From: an uncultured Rhodospirillales bacterium
GTDB lineage: Bacteria > Pseudomonadota > Alphaproteobacteria > Rhodospirillales > Casp-alpha2
Length of the DNA stretch: 8,450 nt
NCBI GenBank assembly: GCA_938074585.1
Contig: CALJEW010000336.1
Span: 1 to 8,450 of the forward strand
Reading direction: 5' to 3'
Shown here: positions 1 to 6,209 of the stretch, piece by piece
Layout: each line of letters begins with the position of its first letter
Numbering within the stretch: position 1 is the stretch's first letter
Translations under genes and position numbers: made by a program
Notes under the pieces: generated by a model
Seen by the model: the letters and a program-made list of their open reading frames with translations, nothing else
The model's database searches: none
Told to the model about the DNA's origin: nothing

Positions 1-53
1 TATATCGCGTAAGCGGATTCGCAAGCTATAGACGTCATAACTTGGTAAAAGAA

Positions 54-75
54 CTAATTTTTATATAAAAATTAG
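54..75. terminator. 22-bp perfect AT-rich palindrome, possible bidirectional terminator
   Basis: The two 11-base halves, CTAATTTTTAT and ATAAAAATTAG, are exact reverse complements with no spacer. On the minus strand the palindrome covers the stop codon (61-63) of the broken gene at 61-307. A short plus-strand frame entering from the window edge also stops in it (66-68). A symmetric site where two converging frames end fits a transcription end. The stem has only two G-C pairs and would be weak as an RNA hairpin, so a protein-binding site is an alternative. Confidence 0.4.
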
Positions 76-307
76 ATCATTGGATGGGTCTGCGACGTCC
101 CATTGAAATTCTTTAGATAAATCTTCAATATCAAACTGACCAATGCCTGAATCTGCATCTGTAAAGAATTCGACGACGCTTTTAAGGCGAACGTTTTAAT
201 CAACTGAGCGCGACGCAAGGCAGTTGTGTCTAAAGGTTAAATATTCGTAGGGGCATGATGTGCAGCGAAGCGCAGTCAATATTGTCGATATCGTCATCAA
301 AAGGCAT
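61..307 (-). pseudogene. Frameshifted small conserved-looking protein, about 83 codons
   Basis: Reading the minus strand from ATG at 307, three frames join into one coherent protein. Frame one begins MPFDDDIDNIDCASLHIMPL and stops at 230-232. Frame two gives LDTTALRRAQLIK. Frame three gives NVRLKSVVEFF, then DADSGIGQFDIEDL and EFQWDVADPSNDLIFI, ending in TAA at 61-63. Each junction is explained by one missing base, near 236 and in the A run at 194-197; restoring both gives a single uninterrupted frame. The acidic, charged composition and codon-like texture are unlike random AT-rich spacer. It vaguely resembles small hypothetical proteins of Rhodospirillales, but I cannot name a family. It could be a genuine pseudogene or an intact gene hit by two sequencing errors. 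No function is assigned. Confidence 0.5.
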
Positions 308-395
308 AGAATTCAATTCATTTACTAAAAGCTCTTAATAGATTAGTTTTACTTAATAGAATTAAAGTAAATACCAAGAAAACTGTCACGTGCGA

Positions 396-424
396 TTGTT
401 ACAAACAATGAATAAGGACATAAA
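396..424 (+). promoter_or_regulatory. Weak sigma70-like promoter candidate for truA
   Basis: TTGTTA (396-401) and CATAAA (419-424) are separated by exactly 17 bases and lie about 70 bases before the truA start. Each box matches four of six consensus positions. The surrounding spacer is very AT-rich, so a chance match is quite possible. Confidence 0.25.
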
Positions 425-494
425 ATTACAGGTTTTATCCGTCCACTTTGTTATTAGGGGTCGATTCAATCGTGTTTGCGGATTAAAAGAATGA

Positions 495-1232
495 ATGGTT
501 CGTTATCATTTAAAAATAGAATACGATGGACGCCCTTATGTTGGTTGGCAACGCCAAGAAAAGGGCATGTCCGTTCAGCAGTCGATCGAAGAAGCTGTAA
601 TCCAGTTTTCCGGTGAGCCGGCTTCGTTATTTGTCGCCGGGCGCACAGATAAAGGTGTGCACGCGTTGTATCAATCCGCCCATTTGGATTTGACCAAAGA
701 CTGGAGCATCGACCGAGTTCGTGATGCTTTGAATGCGAAACTTCGGCCACATCCGATTTCTATTCTTTCAGCAGAGATCGTTGATGAGGAGTTTCATGCC
801 CGGTTTTCAGCAAAAGAACGGGCTTATATGTACCGAATTACCAATCGCCGCTCGCCGTTGACCGTTGACCGGGGCTTGAGCTGGTGGGTTCCTGTGCCGT
901 TGGATTTAGAACCAATGCGCGATGCGACGGAAGTTTTGCTTGGTAAACATGACTTTTCAACCTTTCGGGCGACCGCTTGCCAAGCTAATTCTCCGGTTAA
1001 GACCCTCGATCAATTAGACGTTACGTGGGAAGGCCAAGAAATCCGTATTTATACCCGTGCGCGTTCTTTTTTATATCACCAAGTGCGCAATATAGTAGGT
1101 TCATTGAAGATGGTGGGGTCAGGAAAATGGACAAAGGATGACTTGAAAAAGGCATTGGGTGCCAAAGATCGCCGGGCCGGGGGACCAACCGTTCCCGCGG
1201 ACGGGCTTTATTTAACGAATGTTGTCTATTGA
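495..1232 (+). CDS. truA: tRNA pseudouridine(38-40) synthase TruA
   Basis: TruA isomerises uridines 38, 39 and 40 in the anticodon stem-loop of many tRNAs to pseudouridine, in the cytoplasm and without cofactor. The 245-residue protein has the usual length. It opens with the family pattern YDGRPYVGWQRQ (residues 10-21) and carries the catalytic loop GRTDKGVHA with nucleophile Asp52. Also visible are FRATACQANSPVKTL (157-171), FLYHQVRNIVG (192-202) and the C-terminal VPADGLYL (233-240). The residue after the catalytic Asp is Lys53, where most bacterial TruA proteins have Ala. The start at 495 is the only one that keeps the N-terminal beta strand; its ribosome binding site is poor (AAAAGA). No fmt or def gene precedes it, although TruA is often found beside them. 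A minus-strand frame over its 5' end is only a shadow. Confidence 0.96.
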   Translation: MVRYHLKIEYDGRPYVGWQRQEKGMSVQQSIEEAVIQFSGEPASLFVAGRTDKGVHALYQSAHLDLTKDWSIDRVRDALNAKLRPHPISILSAEIVDEEFHARFSAKERAYMYRITNRRSPLTVDRGLSWWVPVPLDLEPMRDATEVLLGKHDFSTFRATACQANSPVKTLDQLDVTWEGQEIRIYTRARSFLYHQVRNIVGSLKMVGSGKWTKDDLKKALGAKDRRAGGPTVPADGLYLTNVVY

Positions 1233-1285
1233 TAATGTTTAGGGGTTCCTTTGTATCGGTTGAAGTAACTGTATATTTTTAGGTT

Positions 1286-1657
1286 ATGAGGGATATGAAA
1301 CTAAGTCTAAAACAACAAAATTCTAAAAATCAAAACAATTCAGAAGCTCCAAATAAGAAGGAATGCGCGGCGCTTATGGGTTGGTTAGCCGTGGCTTTTG
1401 GCCTTCTGGGCATATTTACTTTTGGTTTTATTTTTGTCCCCTTAGGCTTTTTGTTTTCTGTACTTGCTTTTTTTCGGGGGCAAGCACTTGGTGGATTTGT
1501 CGGGTTACTACTTGCTGTTATGGGGCTGATTACGTCGCCAAAACTTCTTCTTCTGATTGGCATGGCGGCATTCGCTCATTGGTTAGATTGGAGCGAATTT
1601 GTTCAGCCGATGTATGATATGATAGGTGAAGGTCCTTCTAAGGGCGAAGATATATAA
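1286..1657 (+). CDS. Small multi-pass membrane protein of unknown function
   Basis: The 123-residue protein has a hydrophilic, Asn/Gln/Lys-rich N-terminus of about 27 residues. About four hydrophobic segments follow (roughly 30-45, 48-63, 68-83 and 86-98), then a short acidic tail ending GEGPSKGEDI. The central pattern (GLLGIFTFGFIFVPLGF, then a Gly-rich helix ending in GLITSP) recalls small uncharacterised alphaproteobacterial inner-membrane proteins with paired short helices, DUF4190-like in texture; I would not claim the family. It lies 53 bp downstream of truA on the same strand and may be co-transcribed. ATG at 1286 has little Shine-Dalgarno sequence. ATG at 1295 follows GAGGG, but only two bases away, so the start is uncertain by three codons. 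The stop codon lies in the loop of an inverted repeat. Confidence 0.7.
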   Translation: MRDMKLSLKQQNSKNQNNSEAPNKKECAALMGWLAVAFGLLGIFTFGFIFVPLGFLFSVLAFFRGQALGGFVGLLLAVMGLITSPKLLLLIGMAAFAHWLDWSEFVQPMYDMIGEGPSKGEDI

Positions 1658-1667
1658 GTCGCCCTTA
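1639..1667. terminator. Inverted repeat at the end of the membrane-protein gene
   Basis: TAAGGGCGA (1639-1647) and TCGCCCTTA (1659-1667) form a perfect 9-bp stem with an 11-base AT-rich loop that holds the TAA stop of the upstream gene. The stem has a GGGCG core and lies between two converging genes. No T run follows on either strand, so it is not a classical intrinsic terminator. A second inverted repeat, CTTAACC (1670-1676) with GGTTAAG (1696-1702), follows three bases later. Confidence 0.4.
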
Positions 1668-1670
1668 TAC

Positions 1671-2221
1671 TTAACCGTCTGATCATGAGGGCTATGGTTA
1701 AGACCAATAAGAAATCTATAAAAACAATGCTGATTGCCGTTTGAATTGAGATTTCTATCGCCAATTTGACAATGAAGCTAGCGTAAAAAACGTCCATATC
1801 AACATCATGACTGACATGCTGTCTGTGAGTTCTGGTGGAATGGCCCTAATTAATTCTAGGGCAACTATACCAATAAAAATCGTATATTTAGGAACTATTA
1901 CCCAATTATAGGGAACGATAAATTTTATGTATTTGTCATGGCACCCCATTGGTTTGGTTAGTTGTTCCATTAAAACAGGTTAGAACCGCCATGATAAGAC
2001 ATAAACCTAAATTACACTTGCCATATGTTGGCTTAATGGCAAATCCATTTGTTCTGAAAACGTCGTCCTGCCAGAACGGCATAGAATAATGTTGCAACTA
2101 GGAAGGTGGCTATGAACGGGCCCCAAAATCTAGCAACGGAAGTATCAAAATAGCTGAAACCAGATTTATCAAACAGGGTCAGACGATAAGCGCCATTCAG
2201 CGTCCGAGCCGAGCAGGTCAT
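1671..2221 (-). pseudogene. Frameshifted multi-pass membrane protein downstream of dapE
   Basis: Only 5 bp after the dapE stop, ATG at 2221 opens a frame that reads TLNGAYRLTLFDKSGFSYFD, then DTSVARFWGPFIATFLVATL, and stops at 2033. The expected continuation appears in other frames of the same strand. These are QDDVFRTNGFAIKPTYGK with LGLCLIMAVLTCF (about 2070-1975), then PVLMEQLTKPMGC and KYIKFIVPYNWVIV through IRAIPPEL (about 1979-1797), then DVFYASFIVKLAIEIS and IVFIDFLLVLTIALMIRRL (1797-1672). Joined, they make a protein of about 180 residues with about four or five hydrophobic helices. It matches my memory of an uncharacterised alphaproteobacterial membrane protein (FDTSV-x-x-FW near the start, a YI-x-x-IV-x-YNW motif in the middle). 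At least three frameshifts are needed, so this looks like a decayed gene rather than a single read error. The end near 1671 is approximate. Confidence 0.55.
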
Positions 2222-2226
2222 TCAAA

Positions 2227-3381
2227 TCATTTAGGGACGCCGAAAAAGCCTTGCAATATATGTTCATAAATATCAGCCAAAACTCCAATATCTTTTACCG
2301 CAACATTTTCGTCAACCTTATGGGCGGTTGTGTTCTGCAAGCCTAGTTCGGCAACTGGGCTAACGTCTTTAATAAACCGGGCATCTGATGTGCCGCCGGT
2401 GGTGCTTAAGTCAGTATCTAATCCGGTAATGGCTTTGATTGATGTTGCAATCAACTCACTCAGTTGGCCGGGTAGAGTTAAAAATGATTCGCCAGAAATC
2501 GAAATTGACATGTCCGCCTTTCCTACAATTTTCTGGCGATGGCTTTCCAATAACTTACTTAAACTTGCCCCACTATGCTGGTCGTTAAAGCGGATATTTA
2601 TACGACCTTCGGCTTTTGCCGGAATTATATTAGTTGCGTCGTTGCCTACATCAATATTGGTAATCTCTAGATTACTGGGCTGGAAATAATCCGTACCCAC
2701 ATCCAAAACCGCATTGTCAACGTCGGCTAAAAAATTCACCAACCGCGGGATCGGGTTGTCGGCTAAATGGGGGTATGCAACGTGGCCTTGAGTACCATAA
2801 ACGGTAATCGTTGCGTTCATGCTGCCGCGCCGACCAACTTTGGCCATGTCGCCGACTTGATTAATGCTTGTTGGCTCGCCAACCAAGCATTGATCGATAA
2901 CTTCACCTTTACTTTTTAGCCAATCTAGCATCTTACGCGTGCCATTGATCGCCGGTCCTTCTTCATCGCCGGTAATCAAAAAGCTGATAGATCCGACTAG
3001 TGTCCCTTTTGTCTGCTCAATTAAGCGCGATGTTGCTGCAACAAAGCAGGCAATAGCACATTTCATATCGCAGGTGCCACGCCCAAAAAGACGGCCGTCT
3101 ATAATATTAGCAGCAAAGGGATCAACGGACCAGTCGTCGGTATTCCCAACGGGGACAACATCCGTATGCCCAGCAAAGCAGAAGTTGGGGCTGGCAATGC
3201 CATAGCGGGCATACAAATTATCAACATCGGGGGTGCCGTTTTCGCTAAAGGGGAGCCGATGACAAATGAAACCTAAGTTTTCTAAAGCCGTCTGTAGAAC
3301 ATCCAATGCGCCCGCGTCGGTTGGGGTGACGCTGGGGCAACGGATCAACTGTTGGCTAAATTCAATCGGGTCTATTATCAT
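2227..3381 (-). CDS. dapE: Succinyl-diaminopimelate desuccinylase DapE
   Basis: DapE is a dinuclear zinc M20-family hydrolase. It splits N-succinyl-LL-diaminopimelate into succinate and LL-diaminopimelate for lysine and peptidoglycan. Numbered from the upstream ATG at 3396, the metal and catalytic residues are all present. These are His77 and Asp79 in GHTDVVP, Asp110 in GRGTCDMK, Glu145/Glu146 in GDEEG, Glu174 in VGEPTS, and His359 in TTAHKVDE. His205 in the dimerisation domain (GTQGHVAYP) and the substrate-site GGTSDAR (334-340) are also there. I chose the ATG at 3381 (384 residues) because GGGAG lies eight bases before it, while the ATG at 3396 has no ribosome binding site; the longer form would add five residues. 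The gene follows dapD by 27 bp and is probably in the same transcript. Its stop is 5 bp from the broken membrane-protein gene. Confidence 0.96.
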   Translation of the reverse strand: MIIDPIEFSQQLIRCPSVTPTDAGALDVLQTALENLGFICHRLPFSENGTPDVDNLYARYGIASPNFCFAGHTDVVPVGNTDDWSVDPFAANIIDGRLFGRGTCDMKCAIACFVAATSRLIEQTKGTLVGSISFLITGDEEGPAINGTRKMLDWLKSKGEVIDQCLVGEPTSINQVGDMAKVGRRGSMNATITVYGTQGHVAYPHLADNPIPRLVNFLADVDNAVLDVGTDYFQPSNLEITNIDVGNDATNIIPAKAEGRINIRFNDQHSGASLSKLLESHRQKIVGKADMSISISGESFLTLPGQLSELIATSIKAITGLDTDLSTTGGTSDARFIKDVSPVAELGLQNTTAHKVDENVAVKDIGVLADIYEHILQGFFGVPK

Positions 3382-3408
3382 CGGGTTGGCTCCCATGCAT
3401 TAAGCGAA

Positions 3409-4251
3409 TTAGTCGCGCAACAACTCGTTGATTGATGTTTTAGAGCGAGTTTGTGCGTCAACGCGTTTTACAATAACCGCACAATATAATGAAGGTCCTG
3501 GAGTGCCATCGGGAAGAGGCTTGCCGGGCATGGAGCCTGGAACAACAACGGAGTATGCTGGAACCCGACCATAGAAAATCTCACCGGTGGCTCGGTCAAT
3601 GATTTTGGTTGATGCACTAATGAAAACACCCATTGATAAAACGGAACCGGTTTCAATAATAACACCTTCAACAACTTCAGAACGCGCGCCAATAAAGCAA
3701 TTGTCTTCAATAATCACAGGATCGGCTTGTAGTGGCTCAAGGACGCCGCCAATGCCTACGCCACCGGATAAGTGAACGTCTTTACCAATTTGTGCGCAAG
3801 AACCAACTGTAACCCACGTATCGACCATGGTTCCCGTATCAACATAAGCGCCCAAATTAACAAAACTTGGCATCAAGACAACGCTGGGTGCGATGTAAGC
3901 AGAGCGGCGAACAATACTGCCTGGAACAGCGCGGAAACCCGCTTCACGGAAGGCAGCATCACCCATACCATCAAATTTAGATGGAACTTTATCAAACCAT
4001 GTTGATTCACCCGGCCCGCCAGCAATAGGAGCCATATCAGAAAGTCGGAAAGAAAGCAGAACGGCTTTTTTGAGCCATTGGTTGACAACCCAGCCGTCAG
4101 CCTGTTTTTCAGCAACGCGGGCTTTTCCTGAATCCATCATATCTAAAGCCGCGTCAACAGCGTCCCGGACTTCGCCCTTGGTTTTATCGTTGATTTCGTC
4201 ACGGGCTTCCCATGCGGCATCAATGGCTGTTTGTAGATCTGATGTGCTCAT
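3409..4251 (-). CDS. dapD: 2,3,4,5-tetrahydropyridine-2,6-dicarboxylate N-succinyltransferase DapD
   Basis: DapD transfers succinyl from succinyl-CoA to tetrahydrodipicolinate, committing the lysine/diaminopimelate pathway to the succinylase branch that DapE later completes. The 280-residue protein has the usual length and order. An alpha-helical N-terminal domain (about 1-100) includes WLKKAVLLSFRL. A left-handed parallel beta-helix of hexapeptide repeats follows (about 108-240), with family signatures VNLGAYVDTGTMVDTW (131-146), VGSCAQIG (149-156), GGVGIGGVLEP (163-173) and the IGARSEVVEG segment (187-196). The C-terminal PGPSLYCAVIVKRVDAQTR segment caps the fold. AGGA about ten bases before ATG 4251 is a fair ribosome binding site. 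A 112-bp gap to the upstream HAD gene carries a promoter candidate, so dapD-dapE may be transcribed on their own. No irregular residues were noticed. Confidence 0.97.
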   Translation of the reverse strand: MSTSDLQTAIDAAWEARDEINDKTKGEVRDAVDAALDMMDSGKARVAEKQADGWVVNQWLKKAVLLSFRLSDMAPIAGGPGESTWFDKVPSKFDGMGDAAFREAGFRAVPGSIVRRSAYIAPSVVLMPSFVNLGAYVDTGTMVDTWVTVGSCAQIGKDVHLSGGVGIGGVLEPLQADPVIIEDNCFIGARSEVVEGVIIETGSVLSMGVFISASTKIIDRATGEIFYGRVPAYSVVVPGSMPGKPLPDGTPGPSLYCAVIVKRVDAQTRSKTSINELLRD

Positions 4252-4304
4252 CGTTTTAATGTCCTGTGTTGTGTGCGCAATTGCATCTTAAAAATGATTT
4301 CCGG

Positions 4305-4333
4305 AACATGCGTGACAGGGGGCGATCTGTCAA
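4305..4333 (-). promoter_or_regulatory. Promoter candidate for dapD-dapE, with the -35 box inside an inverted repeat
   Basis: On the minus strand a perfect TTGACA (4333-4328) is followed after exactly 17 bases by a weak CATGTT (4310-4305), about 50 bases before the dapD start. The -35 box shares bases with an inverted repeat, CTGTCA (4327-4332) with TGACAG (4313-4318) around an 8-base spacer. The repeat could be an operator, or the end of the upstream HAD transcript. The -10 box matches only three of six positions. Confidence 0.35.
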
Positions 4334-4362
4334 CGTTTGGCTATGGTTTTTGATATGCCAAT

Positions 4363-5049
4363 TTAAACGATGGAGTTTAACCATTCCGTTAGGTCATCAA
4401 CAATATGATCAATATGATCCCCGCCGGCTCCTTCAACGGCCCAAGCCTCTTCCGTCCGAACCCACACCGTTGTTATCCCAAGCGCCGCTGCAGGGACTAA
4501 GTTGCGGGCCATGTCTTCAATCATGACAGCGGATTTGGGGTTGATACTAAAAGTAGAAAGCATCTTCTTGTAAACAACGAGATCGGGCTTTGGAGTGAAT
4601 TCACAATCAACAATGTCGAATGTGGCATCAAAATGGTGAGTGATTCCTAACTTCTCGGTCACGTTTTTGGCGTGCGCGGTGGAGCCGTTCGTAAAGATGA
4701 CTTTACGTCCTGGCAATTGCTCAAGTGCTTGATTGAGAACCGGTGAAGGCGCTAGTGGGCTTAAGTCAATGTTGTGGACGTATTCCAAATATTCATTGGC
4801 GGGAATGTTGTGAACTTTCATCATCCCACTCAAAGAGGTGCCGTATTCACGGAAAAATAATTTTTGCTTTTTATGAGCGTCGTCCCATTCTAAGTCCAAA
4901 ACTTGCATAATGTACTCAGTGATTCTCCGATCAACCTGATCAAAAAGCCGAGAAGACGCGGGGTACAGGGTGTTGTCTAGATCAAAAATCCAAGTATCAA
5001 TAGATTGAAAAGGTGAACTTAAAACGGGTTTTGTGTGATTTTTTTCCAT
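4363..5049 (-). CDS. HAD-family hydrolase, probable pyrimidine 5'-nucleotidase
   Basis: A cytoplasmic haloacid-dehalogenase-fold phosphatase of 228 residues. All four HAD motifs are visible: FDLDNT with nucleophile Asp23 and acid/base Asp25, FTNGS with Thr120, Lys154 in TPKPD, and the metal-binding Glu178-Asp179 in MIEDMARNL. The LYP-x-x-S-x-L-F sequence right after motif I and the helical cap that follows fit the pyrimidine 5'-nucleotidase (SDT1-like) subgroup, which removes phosphate from UMP or CMP. Substrate cannot be fixed from sequence. In alphaproteobacteria a gene of this kind commonly sits just upstream of dapD, as here, often next to argB, which is absent from this window. The start at 5049 leaves about 17 residues before the first strand; the ribosome binding site is weak. 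Confidence 0.85.
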   Translation of the reverse strand: MEKNHTKPVLSSPFQSIDTWIFDLDNTLYPASSRLFDQVDRRITEYIMQVLDLEWDDAHKKQKLFFREYGTSLSGMMKVHNIPANEYLEYVHNIDLSPLAPSPVLNQALEQLPGRKVIFTNGSTAHAKNVTEKLGITHHFDATFDIVDCEFTPKPDLVVYKKMLSTFSINPKSAVMIEDMARNLVPAAALGITTVWVRTEEAWAVEGAGGDHIDHIVDDLTEWLNSIV

Positions 5050-5100
5050 ATCCGCATTTGATTGACCATAATCGTCTATTGCAAGCTTAATTTAAAACTT

Positions 5101-5152
5101 GCCTGATAAAAGAAGCTAAAATAAACAAAAGGCTGAACGCTCGTTATCAGGC
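5101..5152. repeat. 9-bp perfect inverted repeat in the HAD-pheA spacer
   Basis: GCCTGATAA (5101-5109) and TTATCAGGC (5144-5152) are exact reverse complements 34 bases apart. A third TTATCAG lies at 5171-5177. The element sits between the pheA stop and the HAD start, both on the minus strand. It could be an operator pair upstream of the HAD gene or part of the pheA transcript end. No T run follows either arm. Confidence 0.35.
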
Positions 5153-5211
5153 CTCAGTTCATAAATGGTGTTGATGAGTACTTATCAGATATTTGGAAGC
5201 GAATTGGTTAA

Positions 5212-5319
5212 ATGAGCAAAGATGACTTTGTTAATCCTTTGGGCGATGCGAATGGTCTGTTGAATTGCAATCAAAAGATGATGCGGAAATTTTGCCAAAA
5301 GGGATCAGTTGGAGGGTGA
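5212..5319 (+). other. Tentative 35-codon plus-strand ORF, possible gene fragment
   Basis: ATG at 5212 opens a frame reading MSKDDFVNPLGDANGLLN, then QKMMRKFCQKGSVGG, with TGA at 5317-5319. The N-terminus looks like a real protein start, and GGAAG lies 12 bases upstream, but the frame is short and runs 15 bases into the 3' end of pheA on the other strand. It may be the 5' stub of a deleted gene or chance. I do not recognise a family. Confidence 0.2.
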
Positions 5320-6180
5320 TATTTCCTGCTCTATGCGATAGGCGTGGGCTGGATAAGTCCCCAAAATACTGACCTCATGAGTGAAAAAGCTCAATTCTTC
5401 AAAAGCATTTTTCATGGCTTGATCTTCGGGGTGGCCTTCTACATCCGCATAAAATTGAGCCGCAACAAAACCACCACGCAAATAGCTTTCTAATTTTGTC
5501 ATGTTGATGCCATTGGTGGCAAACCCGCCCAGGGCTTTATAGAGAGCCGCAGGTAAATTGCGAACCCGAAAAACGAAAGTTGTAACAACAAAGCCTTCGG
5601 TCTTTGCGGGGGTTTTAGTTTCTTTAGACATGATAACAAAGCGTGTGGTGTTGTGTTCGGTATCTTCTAAATCCTTCGCCAAAATTGTTAAATCATAAAT
5701 TTGAGCAGCTAATTTAGAGCTAATGGAAGCTCGGGTTTTATCCTCCCATTCAGCAACATCTTTTGCGGCCCCTGCCGTATCGACGTGATCCACGGGTGTC
5801 AGGTCATGGGTTTGATTGAACTTCCGGCATTGGTTCAGGGCATGAATATGACTGTAAACGTGAGTGATATCTTCAAGCACAGCACCTTTTGCGCCAAGCA
5901 AATGGTGGTTCACGGGTTGAAAGTGTTCGCCAATAATATGAAGCCCAGAATCGGGAAGTAAGTGGTGGATATCAGCAACCCGCCCGGCGACGGTATTATC
6001 AATGGGGATCATTGCTAATGCTGCTCTGCCATCACGCACAGCAGCAAACGCATCTTCAAAGTTCCGGCATGGCAGTGTCGTCATGTTAGGGTAAGCGGCC
6101 CGGCACGACATGTCAGAATAGGCACCATGATACCCTTGGAAAGCGATGGTTTGATTTGCGGTTTGGTTGGGACGAGACAT
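5305..6180 (-). CDS. pheA: Prephenate dehydratase PheA (monofunctional)
   Basis: This enzyme dehydrates and decarboxylates prephenate to phenylpyruvate, the last committed step to phenylalanine. The 291-residue protein has the substrate domain in residues 11-185, starting IAFQGYHGAYSDMS and including the TTRF motif (178-181) needed for catalysis. A C-terminal ACT domain (about 197-280) carries NGINMTKLESYLRGGFVAAQ, the phenylalanine-sensing signature, so feedback inhibition by Phe is expected. There is no chorismate mutase domain, unlike the E. coli fusion. One departure is IPIDNTVAGRV (58-68): the family normally has IPIEN, so Asp61 replaces a conserved Glu. GGAG five bases before ATG 6180 supports the start. 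The gene lies 29 bp downstream of kdsB, probably in the same operon. Confidence 0.95.
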   Translation of the reverse strand: MSRPNQTANQTIAFQGYHGAYSDMSCRAAYPNMTTLPCRNFEDAFAAVRDGRAALAMIPIDNTVAGRVADIHHLLPDSGLHIIGEHFQPVNHHLLGAKGAVLEDITHVYSHIHALNQCRKFNQTHDLTPVDHVDTAGAAKDVAEWEDKTRASISSKLAAQIYDLTILAKDLEDTEHNTTRFVIMSKETKTPAKTEGFVVTTFVFRVRNLPAALYKALGGFATNGINMTKLESYLRGGFVAAQFYADVEGHPEDQAMKNAFEELSFFTHEVSILGTYPAHAYRIEQEISPSN

Positions 6181-6209
6181 GTTTGCTCCGTGACGTTTGT
6201 TTTTGGTGC

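Noticed and set aside
3..68. Plus-strand frame open from the window edge to TAA at 66-68
   Set aside because: Only 21 codons are visible and they match no C-terminus I recognise, so I did not call it a gene; used only as context for the palindrome.
334..360. Direct repeat CTTAATAGA twice, 18 bases apart, upstream of truA
   Set aside because: Nine bases of mostly A/T in a very AT-rich spacer can easily recur by chance; no third copy seen.
395..409. ATTGT-TACAA-ACAAT small inverted repeat before truA
   Set aside because: Five-base AT-rich arms are too short to support an operator or hairpin call.
466..750. Minus-strand open frame of 94 codons opposite the truA start
   Set aside because: It lies antisense to well-conserved truA codons, has a composition typical of a shadow frame, and shows no recognisable motif.
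2330..3205. Two plus-strand open frames opposite dapE
   Set aside because: dapE has all its catalytic motifs across this stretch; the opposite frames are by-products of its codon pattern.
3772..4291. Plus-strand open frames over the dapD 5' half
   Set aside because: Antisense shadows of a fully conserved dapD; no ribosome binding site or protein-like features.
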